Below, piece after piece: positions 1-8,699 of a stretch of 64,000 nucleotides of DNA. Within the stretch, counting starts at the first letter, position 1. Each line of letters starts with the position of its first letter. This DNA is from Clostridia bacterium (GTDB lineage: Bacteria; Bacillota; Clostridia; Oscillospirales; Acutalibacteraceae): assembly GCA_017631955.1 (NCBI GenBank), contig JAGBSJ010000034.1, positions 1 to 64,000 of the forward strand, in the 5' to 3' direction. Both the position numbers and the translations under genes were made by a program. Under the pieces are notes generated by a model, which searched no databases, was not told where the DNA came from, and saw nothing but the letters and a program-made list of their open reading frames with translations.

Positions 1-83
1 AAAGCACATTTTGATAAGGGTTTCACTTCATTGATTTTTACTGACATGGTATATCACCTACCTTTAATTTTAAGCAAGACTAA

Positions 84-114
84 AAGGCGGAGAGAATTAT
101 GTTCTTTCCGCCTT
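84..114 (-). terminator. Terminator after rpmF
   Basis: A 13-base inverted repeat (84-96 with 102-114, one G-T wobble) lies just past the rpmF stop. Read on the minus strand it is followed by a short run of four T, so it is a modest intrinsic terminator. Confidence 0.6.
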
Positions 115-135
115 GCATTTAATCAATAAAGAAAA

Positions 136-324
136 TTAAGCTTCTTCTTTAATAGCAACAACTTGTCTGCCTTTATACTGTCCGCATTCAGCGCAAACTC
201 TGTGTGGTCTTTTATACTGACCGCAGTTTGGGCACTTAACAAGTTCTGGAGCTGTCATCTTCCATACGTTTGAACGTCTTTTATCTCTTCTTGTTTTAGA
301 AACTCTTCTCTTTGGTACTGCCAT
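136..324 (-). CDS. rpmF: 50S ribosomal protein L32
   Basis: Structural protein of the large ribosomal subunit, 62 residues. The N-terminus MAVPKRRVSKTRRDKRRS is the L32 signature, and two CxxC pairs (CPNC near 31 and CAEC near 45) form the zinc-binding type of L32. I chose the ATG at 324 because a GGAGG lies nine bases upstream; a TTG two codons earlier would sit too close to it. The gene follows yceD by about 40 bases, the order normal in bacteria, and probably shares its promoter. Confidence 0.97.
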   Translation of the reverse strand: MAVPKRRVSKTRRDKRRSNVWKMTAPELVKCPNCGQYKRPHRVCAECGQYKGRQVVAIKEEA

Positions 325-363
325 TTTCAAGAACCTCCATTTAATATTTTGAAATTTAATTAA

Positions 364-858
364 CTAATCTTCAAGCAACTGTAATAAAGCTGCCATTCGT
401 GGGTCAACATCTTTTTTGCAGTCGCAAGGACCGTCATTCAGATTTTTACCACATTTTGAGCAAAGACCTTTACATTCTTCATCACATAAAAATCTTAATG
501 GTAATGAAAAAATAACATCTTCACTAACGAGTGTAGCCAAGTCAAGTGACGAATTTTCAACTATAATGTAGTCATCATTATCATCATTTTCAAGGCGTTT
601 TGCAAGCAAATGTTCAATGTCAACTGTAAAATCTTTTTTAAACTCTTCAGTGCATCGACTACAAACCACGGTTGCTGAAAACTTTGCCTTTGCTGATAAC
701 GACACAATACCCGTGTTATTCTCGATTTTACCACTAACCGCAATACCCGGTGCGTCAAGTGAAATATCATCAGAAAGGGAGTATTCAGGTTCAAAAATAA
801 AGTCGAATTCTTTTTTTGAGCCCTCAAGATTAAAAATTTGTTCAAGTTGAATATTCAT
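364..858 (-). CDS. yceD: YceD/DUF177 family protein
   Basis: DUF177 (YceD) protein of about 164 residues; in other bacteria the family is encoded with rpmF and linked to 23S rRNA maturation or accumulation. Visible are the CSRC pair mid-protein and the C-terminal Cys cluster (CDEECKGLCSKCG, then CDC), which probably binds a metal. The ATG at 858 is preceded by GAGGA with seven-base spacing, so the in-frame extension further upstream, which runs into the promoter, is not used. The pair yceD-rpmF is one transcription unit. Confidence 0.9.
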   Translation of the reverse strand: MNIQLEQIFNLEGSKKEFDFIFEPEYSLSDDISLDAPGIAVSGKIENNTGIVSLSAKAKFSATVVCSRCTEEFKKDFTVDIEHLLAKRLENDDNDDYIIVENSSLDLATLVSEDVIFSLPLRFLCDEECKGLCSKCGKNLNDGPCDCKKDVDPRMAALLQLLED

Positions 859-886
859 AAAACATTCCTCATCACATGCGTTAAAT

Positions 887-915
887 ATTATATATATTAA
901 TTCCGTTTTTGTCAA
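887..915 (-). promoter_or_regulatory. Consensus promoter of yceD-rpmF
   Basis: Minus strand TTGACA (910-915), a 17-base spacer, and TATAAT (887-892): a perfect vegetative consensus, 29 bases before the yceD start, as expected for a ribosomal protein operon. Confidence 0.85.
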
Positions 916-947
916 CAAAAATCTTTAATATTTTTATATATTTTTCC

Positions 948-975
948 AAAAATATGGCGGGGTCAAAGCCCCGCC
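948..975 (-). terminator. Terminator after the P-loop gene
   Basis: Perfect 7-bp GC stem (GGCGGGG 956-962 with CCCCGCC 969-975). On the minus strand it is followed by ATATTTTT. It lies 20 bases past the stop at 995. Confidence 0.85.
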
Positions 976-994
976 TCAACATTTTAATTGCTGA

Positions 995-1423
995 TTAGTT
1001 AATTTTTTCACAGTATTCAAACATTGCACTTGGAAGAGTTTCAAAGTCTGAAGAAATTGTGAATGTGAACTTTGTATCAGAAATAGCTGAAAGTTCGTTA
1101 ACTTTCTTTAAGAATGCTGCAAGAGCTTCGCCTGTTCTGTCTGTATCTTCTGCAATTCTATATGTTGCATCAACAAAAATATCAGTAATATCATGGTCAC
1201 CTGCACAAATACCGCTTAAGAAGCCATAGAATGCATCATAACCTGAAATTCCGAACACATCAGTTGCAACGAGACGTGCACGATAGTTTACGTCGTATGT
1301 AAGTTTTGTTTCTTTTTCAACACATACAACGTTACCGCTTGAAACGTGAACTGCTTCGTTAACGTGTTCTACGAGTACCTTTGTTTTTCCTGTTCCTTTT
1401 TTACCGATAATAAGAGAAATCAT
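995..1423 (-). CDS. Small P-loop NTPase-like protein
   Basis: A 142-residue cytosolic protein of unknown role. It opens with a Walker A motif GKKGTGKT at residues 7-14, and DIFVDAT near 80 could be Walker B. Similar short proteins are sometimes auto-annotated as twitching motility PilT, but it is far too short for PilT and no pilus genes are nearby. A strong AGGAGG precedes the ATG. It follows pgi by 58 bases without an intervening terminator, so it is probably cotranscribed with pgi. Function not assigned. Confidence 0.8.
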   Translation of the reverse strand: MISLIIGKKGTGKTKVLVEHVNEAVHVSSGNVVCVEKETKLTYDVNYRARLVATDVFGISGYDAFYGFLSGICAGDHDITDIFVDATYRIAEDTDRTGEALAAFLKKVNELSAISDTKFTFTISSDFETLPSAMFEYCEKIN

Positions 1424-1481
1424 ATTATCTCCTCCTATATATTTATTCCATCCCTAAAGAATGGTCATTTACAAAATTTAA

Positions 1482-2819
1482 TTAGCCAAGACGTGCTAAA
1501 AGTTCTGCTTGTTGTGCTTCATAACCTGGCTTACCAAGAAGCGCAAACATATTCTTTTTATAGCTTTCAACACCTGGTTGATTAAATGGATTTACACCAA
1601 GAATATAACCAGACATTGCACATGCTTTTTCAAAGAAATACACAAGATAACCGAATTCATATTCGTTCATCTCAGGAACTTCAATGCATACATTTGGCAC
1701 GCCACCATCAACGTGAGCGAGCAATGTACCTTGATATGCCTTACGGTTAACAAAATCCATTGTTTTACCTGCAAGGAAATTAAGACCATCAGCGTTAACT
1801 TCGTCTTCTTTGATTACAACTTCGCGTTTTGGTTTTGTAAACATAACTGAAGTTTCAAAAAGCATTCTTACGCCGTCTTGAATATATTGACCCATTGAGT
1901 GAAGGTCTGTTGAGCAAACCACACTTGCAGGGAAAATACCCTTGCCATCTTTACCTTCGCTTTCGCCGAAGAGCTGTTTGAACCATTCATTCATCATTGT
2001 AAAATCTGGCTCATAAGCAACCATAAGTTCAACTGCTTTGCCTTTGCCTAAAAGGATGTTGCGGATTGCAGCATATTTATAGCAATCGTTATTTTCAATA
2101 TCGCAAACGCTATAATCTTTACGAGCGTCCTGAGCACCTTGCATCATTTTATCAATATCAATTCCTGCAACTGCAATTGGAAGAAGACCAACAGCAGTAA
2201 GAACTGAATATCTGCCACCAACATCATCAGGCACTACGAATGTTTCGTAACCTGCTTTGTCAGAGAACTCTTTAAGAGTACCCTTTGCTTTATCTGTTGT
2301 AACATAAATACGTTTTGCCGCCTCTTCTTCACCATATTTATTGATGAGAAGTTCACGGAAAATACGGAATGCGATAGCTGGCTCTGTAGTTGTACCTGAT
2401 TTTGAGATAACATTGATTGAAAAATCAACATCTTTTACAAGGTCAACAAGTTCACTAAGTGAGTTACCGCTAATTGAGTTACCGCTAAAATAGATATTTG
2501 GTGTATCTTTCTTTATGAGGTTATAGTTCTGTGATGTACAGAACTCAATAGCTGCACGAGCGCCAAGATATGAACCACCAATACCGATAACAACAAGTGC
2601 TTCTGAATCGCTCTTGATTTTAGCGGCTGCTTTTTTAATTCGTTCGAATTCTTCTTTATCATAATCAACAGGAAGGTCAACCCAACCTAAAAAGTCAGAG
2701 CCCTCACCGCTTTTATCAACAATTTTCTGATGAGCGTCCTCAACTGCAGGAACAAGTGCTTTGAGTTCATCATCTGAAATAAAATTCTTAACATAATTAT
2801 CGTTAAGTTTTAACGCCAT
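1482..2819 (-). CDS. pgi: Glucose-6-phosphate isomerase
   Basis: Interconverts glucose 6-phosphate and fructose 6-phosphate in glycolysis and gluconeogenesis, in the cytosol. Length 445 residues, normal for the short Firmicute type. Visible are the phosphate/SIS-domain motifs [10 protein letters not shown] (about 78-87) and [10 protein letters not shown] (about 138-147), the catalytic glutamate region FGESEGK (about 284) and the C-terminal lysine region [12 protein letters not shown]. The start ATG has GAGG upstream with a somewhat long spacing. Its own promoter lies at 2857-2885. Confidence 0.97.
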   Translation of the reverse strand: MALKLNDNYVKNFISDDELKALVPAVEDAHQKIVDKSGEGSDFLGWVDLPVDYDKEEFERIKKAAAKIKSDSEALVVIGIGGSYLGARAAIEFCTSQNYNLIKKDTPNIYFSGNSISGNSLSELVDLVKDVDFSINVISKSGTTTEPAIAFRIFRELLINKYGEEEAAKRIYVTTDKAKGTLKEFSDKAGYETFVVPDDVGGRYSVLTAVGLLPIAVAGIDIDKMMQGAQDARKDYSVCDIENNDCYKYAAIRNILLGKGKAVELMVAYEPDFTMMNEWFKQLFGESEGKDGKGIFPASVVCSTDLHSMGQYIQDGVRMLFETSVMFTKPKREVVIKEDEVNADGLNFLAGKTMDFVNRKAYQGTLLAHVDGGVPNVCIEVPEMNEYEFGYLVYFFEKACAMSGYILGVNPFNQPGVESYKKNMFALLGKPGYEAQQAELLARLG

Positions 2820-2856
2820 TTTTAATTAGTCCTCGCTTTGTAATAGTGTTTCTATT

Positions 2857-2885
2857 ATTTTAACCTAAAATTGCAAGTTTTTCAA
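2857..2885 (-). promoter_or_regulatory. Promoter of pgi
   Basis: Minus strand TTGAAA (2880-2885), 17-base spacer, TAAAAT (2857-2862), in the short gap between dacF-like and pgi. Confidence 0.55.
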
Positions 2886-2895
2886 TAGAATTTTA

Positions 2896-4050
2896 TCATT
2901 TTTTTGCAAAAGTTGACCATAAAATTCCAAAGACAAAAAAGACGCCTCTTTTCTTGACTGCATTTTCGCTCACAATAGGACAAGTGGCTATTATTTCTCC
3001 ATCTTTTTCAAAATAAACTGCACCAAGTTTCTGCCCTTTTTCAACAGGAGCTTCAACATCAACACAGATATCAACTCGTTGAGTTACACTATTTTCTGTA
3101 CCTTTTTTTATTAAAATAGAATGTGGATTTTTAACAATGGGTTTGATTGTGTCCTGCTCACCGCACAACACTGTAACATCAGTAATTAAAGACATATCAA
3201 TCTGTGGCTCATAAATAGAATAGTTTGCAAATCCCCAATTAAGCATTTTTTTTGCATCTTCAAATCGGTCTGTACTGTTATCACTACCCAACACTACTGC
3301 AATTAACTCCATACCATTACGATTTGCCGTTGCACTTATACAATAACCTGCCTTTGATGTTGTACCTGTTTTAAGCCCTGTTGCACCTTCATAAAAACGA
3401 ATTAATCTGTTTGTATTTACAAGTTCGGTTTCTCCGTTGCGAAGAGAATCCATCCATATTGTTGTGTATTCTTTGATTTTTTCGTGTTTCATAAGTTCAC
3501 AACTCATAATTGCAATATCGCGGGCGGTTGTATAGTGACTTTCAGTAGTATCATCAAGTCCTGAACAGTTTTCAAAATTGGTATTTGTCATACCAAGTTC
3601 CGCAGCTCTTTTATTCATAAGTGCCACAAAACTGATTTCGTCACCTGCTATATACTCACCAAGAGCTGTGCTTGCATCATTAGCACTTGCTACTGCCGTG
3701 GCTTTCAGAAGTTCGTGAACTGTCATCACTTCTCCTTCTTTAAGCCAAATTTGTGAGCCACCTTTTGAAGATGCTTCACGACTTGCAGTAACCCTATCTT
3801 CAAGGGTAATTTTACCTTCGTCAAGTGCCTCCATAACAAGTAACAAAGTCATAATTTTTGTAATTGATGCAGGCGGCAATTTTTCGTCTGCATTTTTTTC
3901 CATTAGCACCTGCCCGCTTGACATCTCCATTAAAATTGCAGATTTTGCAGATAGTGATTGCGTAAGAGTTTGGTCTTCTGCTGCATACACAGGCATTGCC
4001 AGTGGTACCATCAATAAAGCACATAATAAAACTGAAATTATCTTTTTCAT
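2896..4050 (-). CDS. D-alanyl-D-alanine carboxypeptidase (PBP5/DacF type)
   Basis: Secreted low-molecular-weight penicillin-binding protein that trims the terminal D-Ala from peptidoglycan stem peptides. It has a signal peptide (residues 1-23, ending VYAA), then the serine-type peptidase domain with SITK at 62-65 (nucleophile S62), SAN at 122-124 and KTG at 227-229, followed by a beta-rich PBP5 C-terminal domain from about 285. The C-terminus ends in an amphipathic stretch (FFVFGILWSTFAKK) typical of membrane tethering. GGAGGG precedes the ATG. DacF, DacA and DacB cannot be told apart from sequence alone. Confidence 0.93.
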   Translation of the reverse strand: MKKIISVLLCALLMVPLAMPVYAAEDQTLTQSLSAKSAILMEMSSGQVLMEKNADEKLPPASITKIMTLLLVMEALDEGKITLEDRVTASREASSKGGSQIWLKEGEVMTVHELLKATAVASANDASTALGEYIAGDEISFVALMNKRAAELGMTNTNFENCSGLDDTTESHYTTARDIAIMSCELMKHEKIKEYTTIWMDSLRNGETELVNTNRLIRFYEGATGLKTGTTSKAGYCISATANRNGMELIAVVLGSDNSTDRFEDAKKMLNWGFANYSIYEPQIDMSLITDVTVLCGEQDTIKPIVKNPHSILIKKGTENSVTQRVDICVDVEAPVEKGQKLGAVYFEKDGEIIATCPIVSENAVKKRGVFFVFGILWSTFAKK

Positions 4051-4115
4051 TCATATCCCTCCAAAAAAATATATGAATGGGACAAATTAGTATATGAAAA
4101 AAAGAAAAAATGTGT

Positions 4116-4121
4116 TACAAT
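4116..4121 (+). promoter_or_regulatory. Possible -10 of mtaB promoter
   Basis: TACAAT 16 bases before the mtaB ATG, in the divergent gap with the carboxypeptidase gene. No good -35 is visible, and the implied leader is very short, so this is tentative. Confidence 0.3.
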
Positions 4122-4137
4122 ATGTTTTGGTGATTTT

Positions 4138-5415
4138 ATGAAAGTGTTTTTCCACACTCTTGGATGCAAAGTAAATCAATATGAAACCCAAGAAATGCGC
4201 GAACAACTGAATAAAAACGGCTACACAGTTACTGAAAACGAAGATGATGCAGATGTTTTTGTTATTAATTCCTGCACAGTTACAAGTGAAAGTGACAGAA
4301 AGACACGTCAATGTGTACGCCACTATAAAAAGAAACACCCTGAAAGCACTCTTGTACTTACAGGATGTATGCCACAATCTTTTCCTGAAATGGCAGAAAA
4401 ACTTGTGGAAGCCGATATTGTTTTAGGTAACAAAAACAATAAGATGCTCGTTTCATCATTGAACGAATATTTCAGTGCATCTTGCAGAGTTTTACATATG
4501 GAACAACACGAAAAGGGAGAGCCACTTGTATCAAGCGGAATTTCTTCTTTTGAGGAAAGAACTAGGGCTACTCTTAAAATTGAAGACGGTTGTGACAGAT
4601 TCTGCTCATACTGTATTATTCCTAAAGCTCGTGGTCGCATCAGATGGAAGCCAATTAACGACATAAGAAAAGAGGTCAATGCGTTAGCAGAAAACGGGTA
4701 CAGAGAAATTGTACTTGTAGGCATTAATCTTTCTGCATACGGCAAGGGCTCGGATTTAGACTTGGCAGATGCGATTATGATAGTCAGCGAAAATGAGAAA
4801 ATCCAGCGTATTCGTTTAGGTTCCCTTGAGCCAGACCATATTACTGATGAACTCATTGAAAAAATGGCAAAATGCGAAAAGCTTTGCCCACAATTTCACA
4901 TTTCACTTCAAAGCGGATGTGATAAAATTCTCAAAAAAATGAATCGTCATTACTCAAGTGAAGAATATTTTGCACTTTGCGAAAAGTTAAGAAATACATT
5001 CAAAGACTGCACACTCACAACTGACATTATGGTAGGTTTTCCACAAGAAAGTGATGAAGATTTCCACATCACAAAACAATTTGCTGAAAAAGTGGGATTT
5101 GAAAAAATACATATATTCCCCTACTCCCGCAGAAGCGGTACGGTTGCAGACAGAATGGATGGTCAGATTGAAAAATCTGTAAAATCACAACGAGTGTCAG
5201 AATTATCTAACGTTGCCGAAAAAATAAGAAATGAATTTTTAACAAGACAAATTGGCAAAAACCTTTCAGTTCTTATTGAAAGCAGACAAAGTGACGGAAT
5301 GTATCTGGGCTACACCGCAAACTATATCCCTGTTAAATGCGAATCGGGTATTGTGGGCGAAATCAAAGATGTATTTATTACTTCAGTTGAAGATGACTAT
5401 TGTATAGGCAAGTAA
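4138..5415 (+). CDS. mtaB: tRNA t6A37 methylthiotransferase MtaB
   Basis: Radical SAM enzyme that converts t6A to ms2t6A at position 37 of ANN-decoding tRNAs. Domains in order: N-terminal UPF0004 domain with FHTLGCKVNQYE and further cysteines at about 46 and 80 that bind the auxiliary [4Fe-4S] cluster, radical SAM core with CDRFCSYC near 151-158, and a C-terminal TRAM domain. The early motif LGCKVNQYET distinguishes MtaB from MiaB and RimO. Length 425 residues is normal. It is one of only four plus-strand genes here. GGTGA precedes the ATG. Confidence 0.96.
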   Translation: MKVFFHTLGCKVNQYETQEMREQLNKNGYTVTENEDDADVFVINSCTVTSESDRKTRQCVRHYKKKHPESTLVLTGCMPQSFPEMAEKLVEADIVLGNKNNKMLVSSLNEYFSASCRVLHMEQHEKGEPLVSSGISSFEERTRATLKIEDGCDRFCSYCIIPKARGRIRWKPINDIRKEVNALAENGYREIVLVGINLSAYGKGSDLDLADAIMIVSENEKIQRIRLGSLEPDHITDELIEKMAKCEKLCPQFHISLQSGCDKILKKMNRHYSSEEYFALCEKLRNTFKDCTLTTDIMVGFPQESDEDFHITKQFAEKVGFEKIHIFPYSRRSGTVADRMDGQIEKSVKSQRVSELSNVAEKIRNEFLTRQIGKNLSVLIESRQSDGMYLGYTANYIPVKCESGIVGEIKDVFITSVEDDYCIGK

Positions 5416-5443
5416 AAAACGGACGGTTGATACCGTCCGTTTT
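5416..5443. terminator. Bidirectional terminator between mtaB and a lipoprotein gene
   Basis: A 12-bp perfect stem (5416-5427 with 5432-5443) with core ACGGACGGT. It has a T run on both strands and lies between the converging mtaB and lipoprotein genes. Confidence 0.9.
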
Positions 5444-5451
5444 ATTTTATA

Positions 5452-6048
5452 TTATTTTATTTCAAACGCTACTGAATTAACAAGATTGTTAGAGTCGTAA
5501 GATACTCGCATTTCTACTTTTTGATTCTTATTATTTCTACCCGTATATTTACTGAAACCATTTTTTTCATCATTTTCATCTACGCCAAGAACTTCTTCAA
5601 CGTCCACTCTGCTTGCATTTACTGTTAATGTATTAGCGAATTTAATTTTGCTGTTGCCTTCTTTTGTTCGGTTAACTGTATAACCTACTACAGTTGTTTC
5701 AGCAACTTTAATTGGTTCATCAGTTTTATTTTTACATTTAATTGAAATGTTAATATCAGGACCAACAAGAAGCAATGATTTTTCAGAACCAGGTTCAACA
5801 AACGTATTTGCCATTGTCTGCAGGGATGGAATTGAAAATTCAGATGTTTTAACTATTTCATCAATAGTGCAAGGCAAAGAAATTGTTTTGCCATTTACAA
5901 ATGTTAATACGCCTTCTTTCCAACCTTTTTTAAGTTCTTCTTTGTTTACAGGAGCACCTGTAGGAGTGTTTTCATTTGTTTTTTCGCCGCAAGCTGCAAA
6001 TGAGAAAAGCATTATAGCAACCAATATAATTGAGATAACTTTTTTCAT
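5452..6048 (-). CDS. Predicted lipoprotein, function unknown
   Basis: A 198-residue protein with a clear lipoprotein signal peptide: MKKVISIILVAIMLFSFAAC, in which the cysteine at position 20 would be lipidated. A charged linker (GEKTNENTPTGAP) follows, then a beta-rich domain without a family I recognise. I took the ATG at 6048 because AAAGGA precedes it; the longer frame would start inside the neighbouring mannosidase gene. It has its own promoter at 6071-6099 and shares a terminator with mtaB. It probably sits on the outer face of the membrane. Confidence 0.82.
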   Translation of the reverse strand: MKKVISIILVAIMLFSFAACGEKTNENTPTGAPVNKEELKKGWKEGVLTFVNGKTISLPCTIDEIVKTSEFSIPSLQTMANTFVEPGSEKSLLLVGPDINISIKCKNKTDEPIKVAETTVVGYTVNRTKEGNSKIKFANTLTVNASRVDVEEVLGVDENDEKNGFSKYTGRNNKNQKVEMRVSYDSNNLVNSVAFEIK

Positions 6049-6070
6049 AATATCAATCCTTTCGGGGTAT

Positions 6071-6099
6071 ATTATATTATTTTTCTCATGAAAAATCAA
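6071..6099 (-). promoter_or_regulatory. Promoter of the lipoprotein gene
   Basis: Minus strand TTGATT (6094-6099), 17-base spacer, TATAAT (6071-6076), 23 bases before the start codon and directly past the mannosidase gene's end. Confidence 0.6.
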
Positions 6100-6101
6100 C
6101 T

Positions 6102-8558
6102 TTAATTTACTGTATAGTAAAACCAATTTGCAAGATTTTCGGGTTCAACAAAGAATTTTGCTCTAAACAATGCTGTTTTGAGCTTTGAGCCCTTAACAGG
6201 AATATCTGCAAGGGATTTTACTGTTACTTTGCATAACTTATCGGCTTTTACTGTAATGATTTTCTCTTCATTTGGAAGCAAATCAAAGTAGTTGTCAGAA
6301 AATGGCTCACAGAAATTTTCAATATCAACCATAACACTACGGCAGAATACAGGAGAAACAAGTTTAACTGTGATTTCGCCGTTTTCGTATGAAACTGATT
6401 TTGCGATTGCATTCGGCTCAAGTTTCATATTGCGGTCAGGAACGAAAATCTTTGTACGCTCTGAAATCACTTTGTCATTTTCATACATTTTAACTGATAA
6501 GAAAATTTCTTTTTTGTTACCTTGAATATCTGCACCAAAAACACATTCACTTGAAAGTGGACTGAGTGTTTTTGTAAGCTCGTTTGAAGAAATTACTTTA
6601 CCGCCAACATTTAAGAGAGTAACAATGATTTTTACATTCTTTTCTTCTCTTAAATCATTGATTGCATAAATTTTGTAATCTTTCTTTGAATCCTCAACAG
6701 AAACACAAACCGGCTCAAAGAAATGACGAGAAGCATATTGTAACGCTTTCCATTTGCCTGTGTAGTCAACGCTTGCCCAAGATGGTGCTTGCCAGCAATC
6801 GTTATACTGCCAGAAAAGTGAGCCGTGGCAACGATGACGATTTCTTCGCCAATGCTCAGTTGCATCTTGAATACATTCTTTCTGAATAAGATTTGTCATA
6901 TAAATTAAATCTTCAAACTTTTGTGGCTCATAATATTTTTCAAGCAAATAATAGAGCATTTTTCTGTTACCATTTCGGCATTTTTGATGTGAATTGAAAA
7001 TATCACTTGTGATGTAGTAATCACTTTCTTCTGCGAATTGACGGACAGCGTCCATTGATGGCAATGATTCAAGACCGAATTCACTGCAGAAACGAGTAGG
7101 ACGACTTCTGTAATAGTTAAGAGGTTTTTGACCGTGCCATACGGTCCACATATGAGTATCGCCGTGGTCGTCACCTGTTACGCCTTTACGGAAGTTTTCG
7201 CCGATTGGAGATGTTTCAATATATGGCGTGTCAGGGTCAAGTTCAGTAACCAAATCTTTTAAGATTTCATAGAAGAATTTTTTGTACCACTGAACAATTT
7301 TCATATTTTCAGGCATATATGCAAACATTGTTTCAACCTCATTATTACCACCCCAAAGGCAAAGTGATGGATGAGATTTAATTCGTTTTACTTGATATCT
7401 AATTTCCGTCAACACATTTTCACGGAAATCTTCTTCGTAGAATGGGTACATAAGACAAGCAAACATAAAATCCTGCCATAAAAGAAGACCTTTTTCGTCG
7501 CACTGTTCTAAGAAGTAATCAGGTGTATAGTAAGCGCCACCCCAAATACGAAGCATATTGAAGTTTGCTTTTAACGCTGAATCTATGTAGTAGTCATAAG
7601 TTTCTTTGGTTGTTCTGCCCATAAGAGAGTCAGGGAGAATCCAGTTAGCACCTTTGCCAAAAATTGGTGTATCGTTAAGATAAAAGCAGAAATTTGTTCC
7701 GTATTCATCTTTACTGCGGTCAAGACGGATTGTACGAAGACCAATTTTCTTTGAAAACTCAAAGTCACCGAGTGTTGCAACTACTGTGTAAAGTGGTTGT
7801 TTTTCTTTGCCACTTAATTCTCTTGTCCACCAAAGTTCTGGCTTTTCAATTACAACTTGGTTGTTTTCGATTGCAAATTCTGTACCATCAGGGTAAATGA
7901 TTTTTGCTTTCACTTCGCCTTCGCCATCAACAACAGGATTGATTTTAACAGTTACTTTACCATTTTCGTGGATTTGCTTAATCTCAACATCTGTAAGACG
8001 ATTATCAAAGCACTCAACCCAAATATCGTCAGTAATACCTGTAAGAGGAAGATGAGGACCCCAGTCCCAACCGAAATGACAATGTGGTTTACGAATGTAT
8101 GCCGCACCATCGGTACCGTTGCAATTCTTTGGAATTGGCTTTTCTTTTTGCATTTTCTCTGCATAAGTTGTTGGTGCATAGAAATGAATTTTGAGAGTAT
8201 TCTCCCCTACTTTTGCTACGTCTTTAATATCAAATTCATATTTAAGATGAGCGTTTTCGCCTTTGCCTACGAGAATATTATTAACATAAACTTCACAAAG
8301 AGTATCAAGAGCTTTACATACAAGTAAAACCTTTCTGTTTGCAAGGTCTTCTGGTGTAAGGACGAATGTTTTATCATAAGTCCAGTCCTCACGACCAACC
8401 CATTCAACCTTTTTTTCGTTATCTTTATAATATGGGTCAGGAATAGCACCGAGTTCAAGTAATTGAGTGTAGTTGTCAGAAGGAACAGATACTTCGTATT
8501 TGTCCCCTGTTGCAACGCGAGTCATATTCCATTGTCCGTTAAGATTGTAAGTTTTCAT
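6102..8558 (-). CDS. Beta-mannosidase, glycoside hydrolase family 2
   Basis: Hydrolyses terminal beta-mannose residues from manno-oligosaccharides or glycans. Length 818 residues, without signal peptide, so probably cytosolic. The GH2 layout is visible: sugar-binding jelly-roll domain (about 1-180, LNGQWNM), immunoglobulin-like domain (about 180-290), TIM barrel (about 290-600) and C-terminal beta domains. The acid/base is E407 in WGGNNE and the nucleophile is E493 in CSEFGLES, both as in beta-mannosidases. No transporter or other glycan genes flank it, so its substrate source is not shown here. It has its own promoter. Confidence 0.93.
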   Translation of the reverse strand: MKTYNLNGQWNMTRVATGDKYEVSVPSDNYTQLLELGAIPDPYYKDNEKKVEWVGREDWTYDKTFVLTPEDLANRKVLLVCKALDTLCEVYVNNILVGKGENAHLKYEFDIKDVAKVGENTLKIHFYAPTTYAEKMQKEKPIPKNCNGTDGAAYIRKPHCHFGWDWGPHLPLTGITDDIWVECFDNRLTDVEIKQIHENGKVTVKINPVVDGEGEVKAKIIYPDGTEFAIENNQVVIEKPELWWTRELSGKEKQPLYTVVATLGDFEFSKKIGLRTIRLDRSKDEYGTNFCFYLNDTPIFGKGANWILPDSLMGRTTKETYDYYIDSALKANFNMLRIWGGAYYTPDYFLEQCDEKGLLLWQDFMFACLMYPFYEEDFRENVLTEIRYQVKRIKSHPSLCLWGGNNEVETMFAYMPENMKIVQWYKKFFYEILKDLVTELDPDTPYIETSPIGENFRKGVTGDDHGDTHMWTVWHGQKPLNYYRSRPTRFCSEFGLESLPSMDAVRQFAEESDYYITSDIFNSHQKCRNGNRKMLYYLLEKYYEPQKFEDLIYMTNLIQKECIQDATEHWRRNRHRCHGSLFWQYNDCWQAPSWASVDYTGKWKALQYASRHFFEPVCVSVEDSKKDYKIYAINDLREEKNVKIIVTLLNVGGKVISSNELTKTLSPLSSECVFGADIQGNKKEIFLSVKMYENDKVISERTKIFVPDRNMKLEPNAIAKSVSYENGEITVKLVSPVFCRSVMVDIENFCEPFSDNYFDLLPNEEKIITVKADKLCKVTVKSLADIPVKGSKLKTALFRAKFFVEPENLANWFYYTVN

Positions 8559-8590
8559 AACAAATTTTCCTTTGAGGTTTATTTTATAAT

Positions 8591-8619
8591 ATTGTAGCAG
8601 AAAAGTATATGCATTTCAA
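8591..8619 (-). promoter_or_regulatory. Promoter of the beta-mannosidase gene
   Basis: Minus strand TTGAAA (8614-8619), 17-base spacer, TACAAT (8591-8596), 32 bases before the start. No repressor dyad was noticed. Confidence 0.6.
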
Positions 8620-8634
8620 TATATAAAAGAAAAC

Positions 8635-8654
8635 GGCGGGAGCAAGCCCCCGCC
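8635..8654 (-). terminator. Terminator after mnmA
   Basis: GGCGGG (8635-8640) pairs with CCCGCC (8649-8654); minus-strand T-rich tail GTTTTCTTTT follows. It closes the iscS-iscU-nadA-mnmA unit and resembles the hairpins at 956 and 17233. Confidence 0.75.
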
Positions 8655-8699
8655 CTACAATTATTCAATTTCGAATTACGACTTCACAATTACGAATTA
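8655..8699. repeat. Short repeated AATTACGA stretch
   Basis: Between the mnmA stop and its terminator lie two direct copies of AATTACGA (about 8676 and 8689) plus a related TTTCGAATTACG run. This looks like a small intergenic repeat element; no coding potential is seen. Confidence 0.35.

Noticed and set aside
4323..4856. Minus-strand frame of 177 codons inside mtaB
   Set aside because: mtaB is clearly coding in the opposite direction; the antisense peptide resembles nothing and lacks a start signal.
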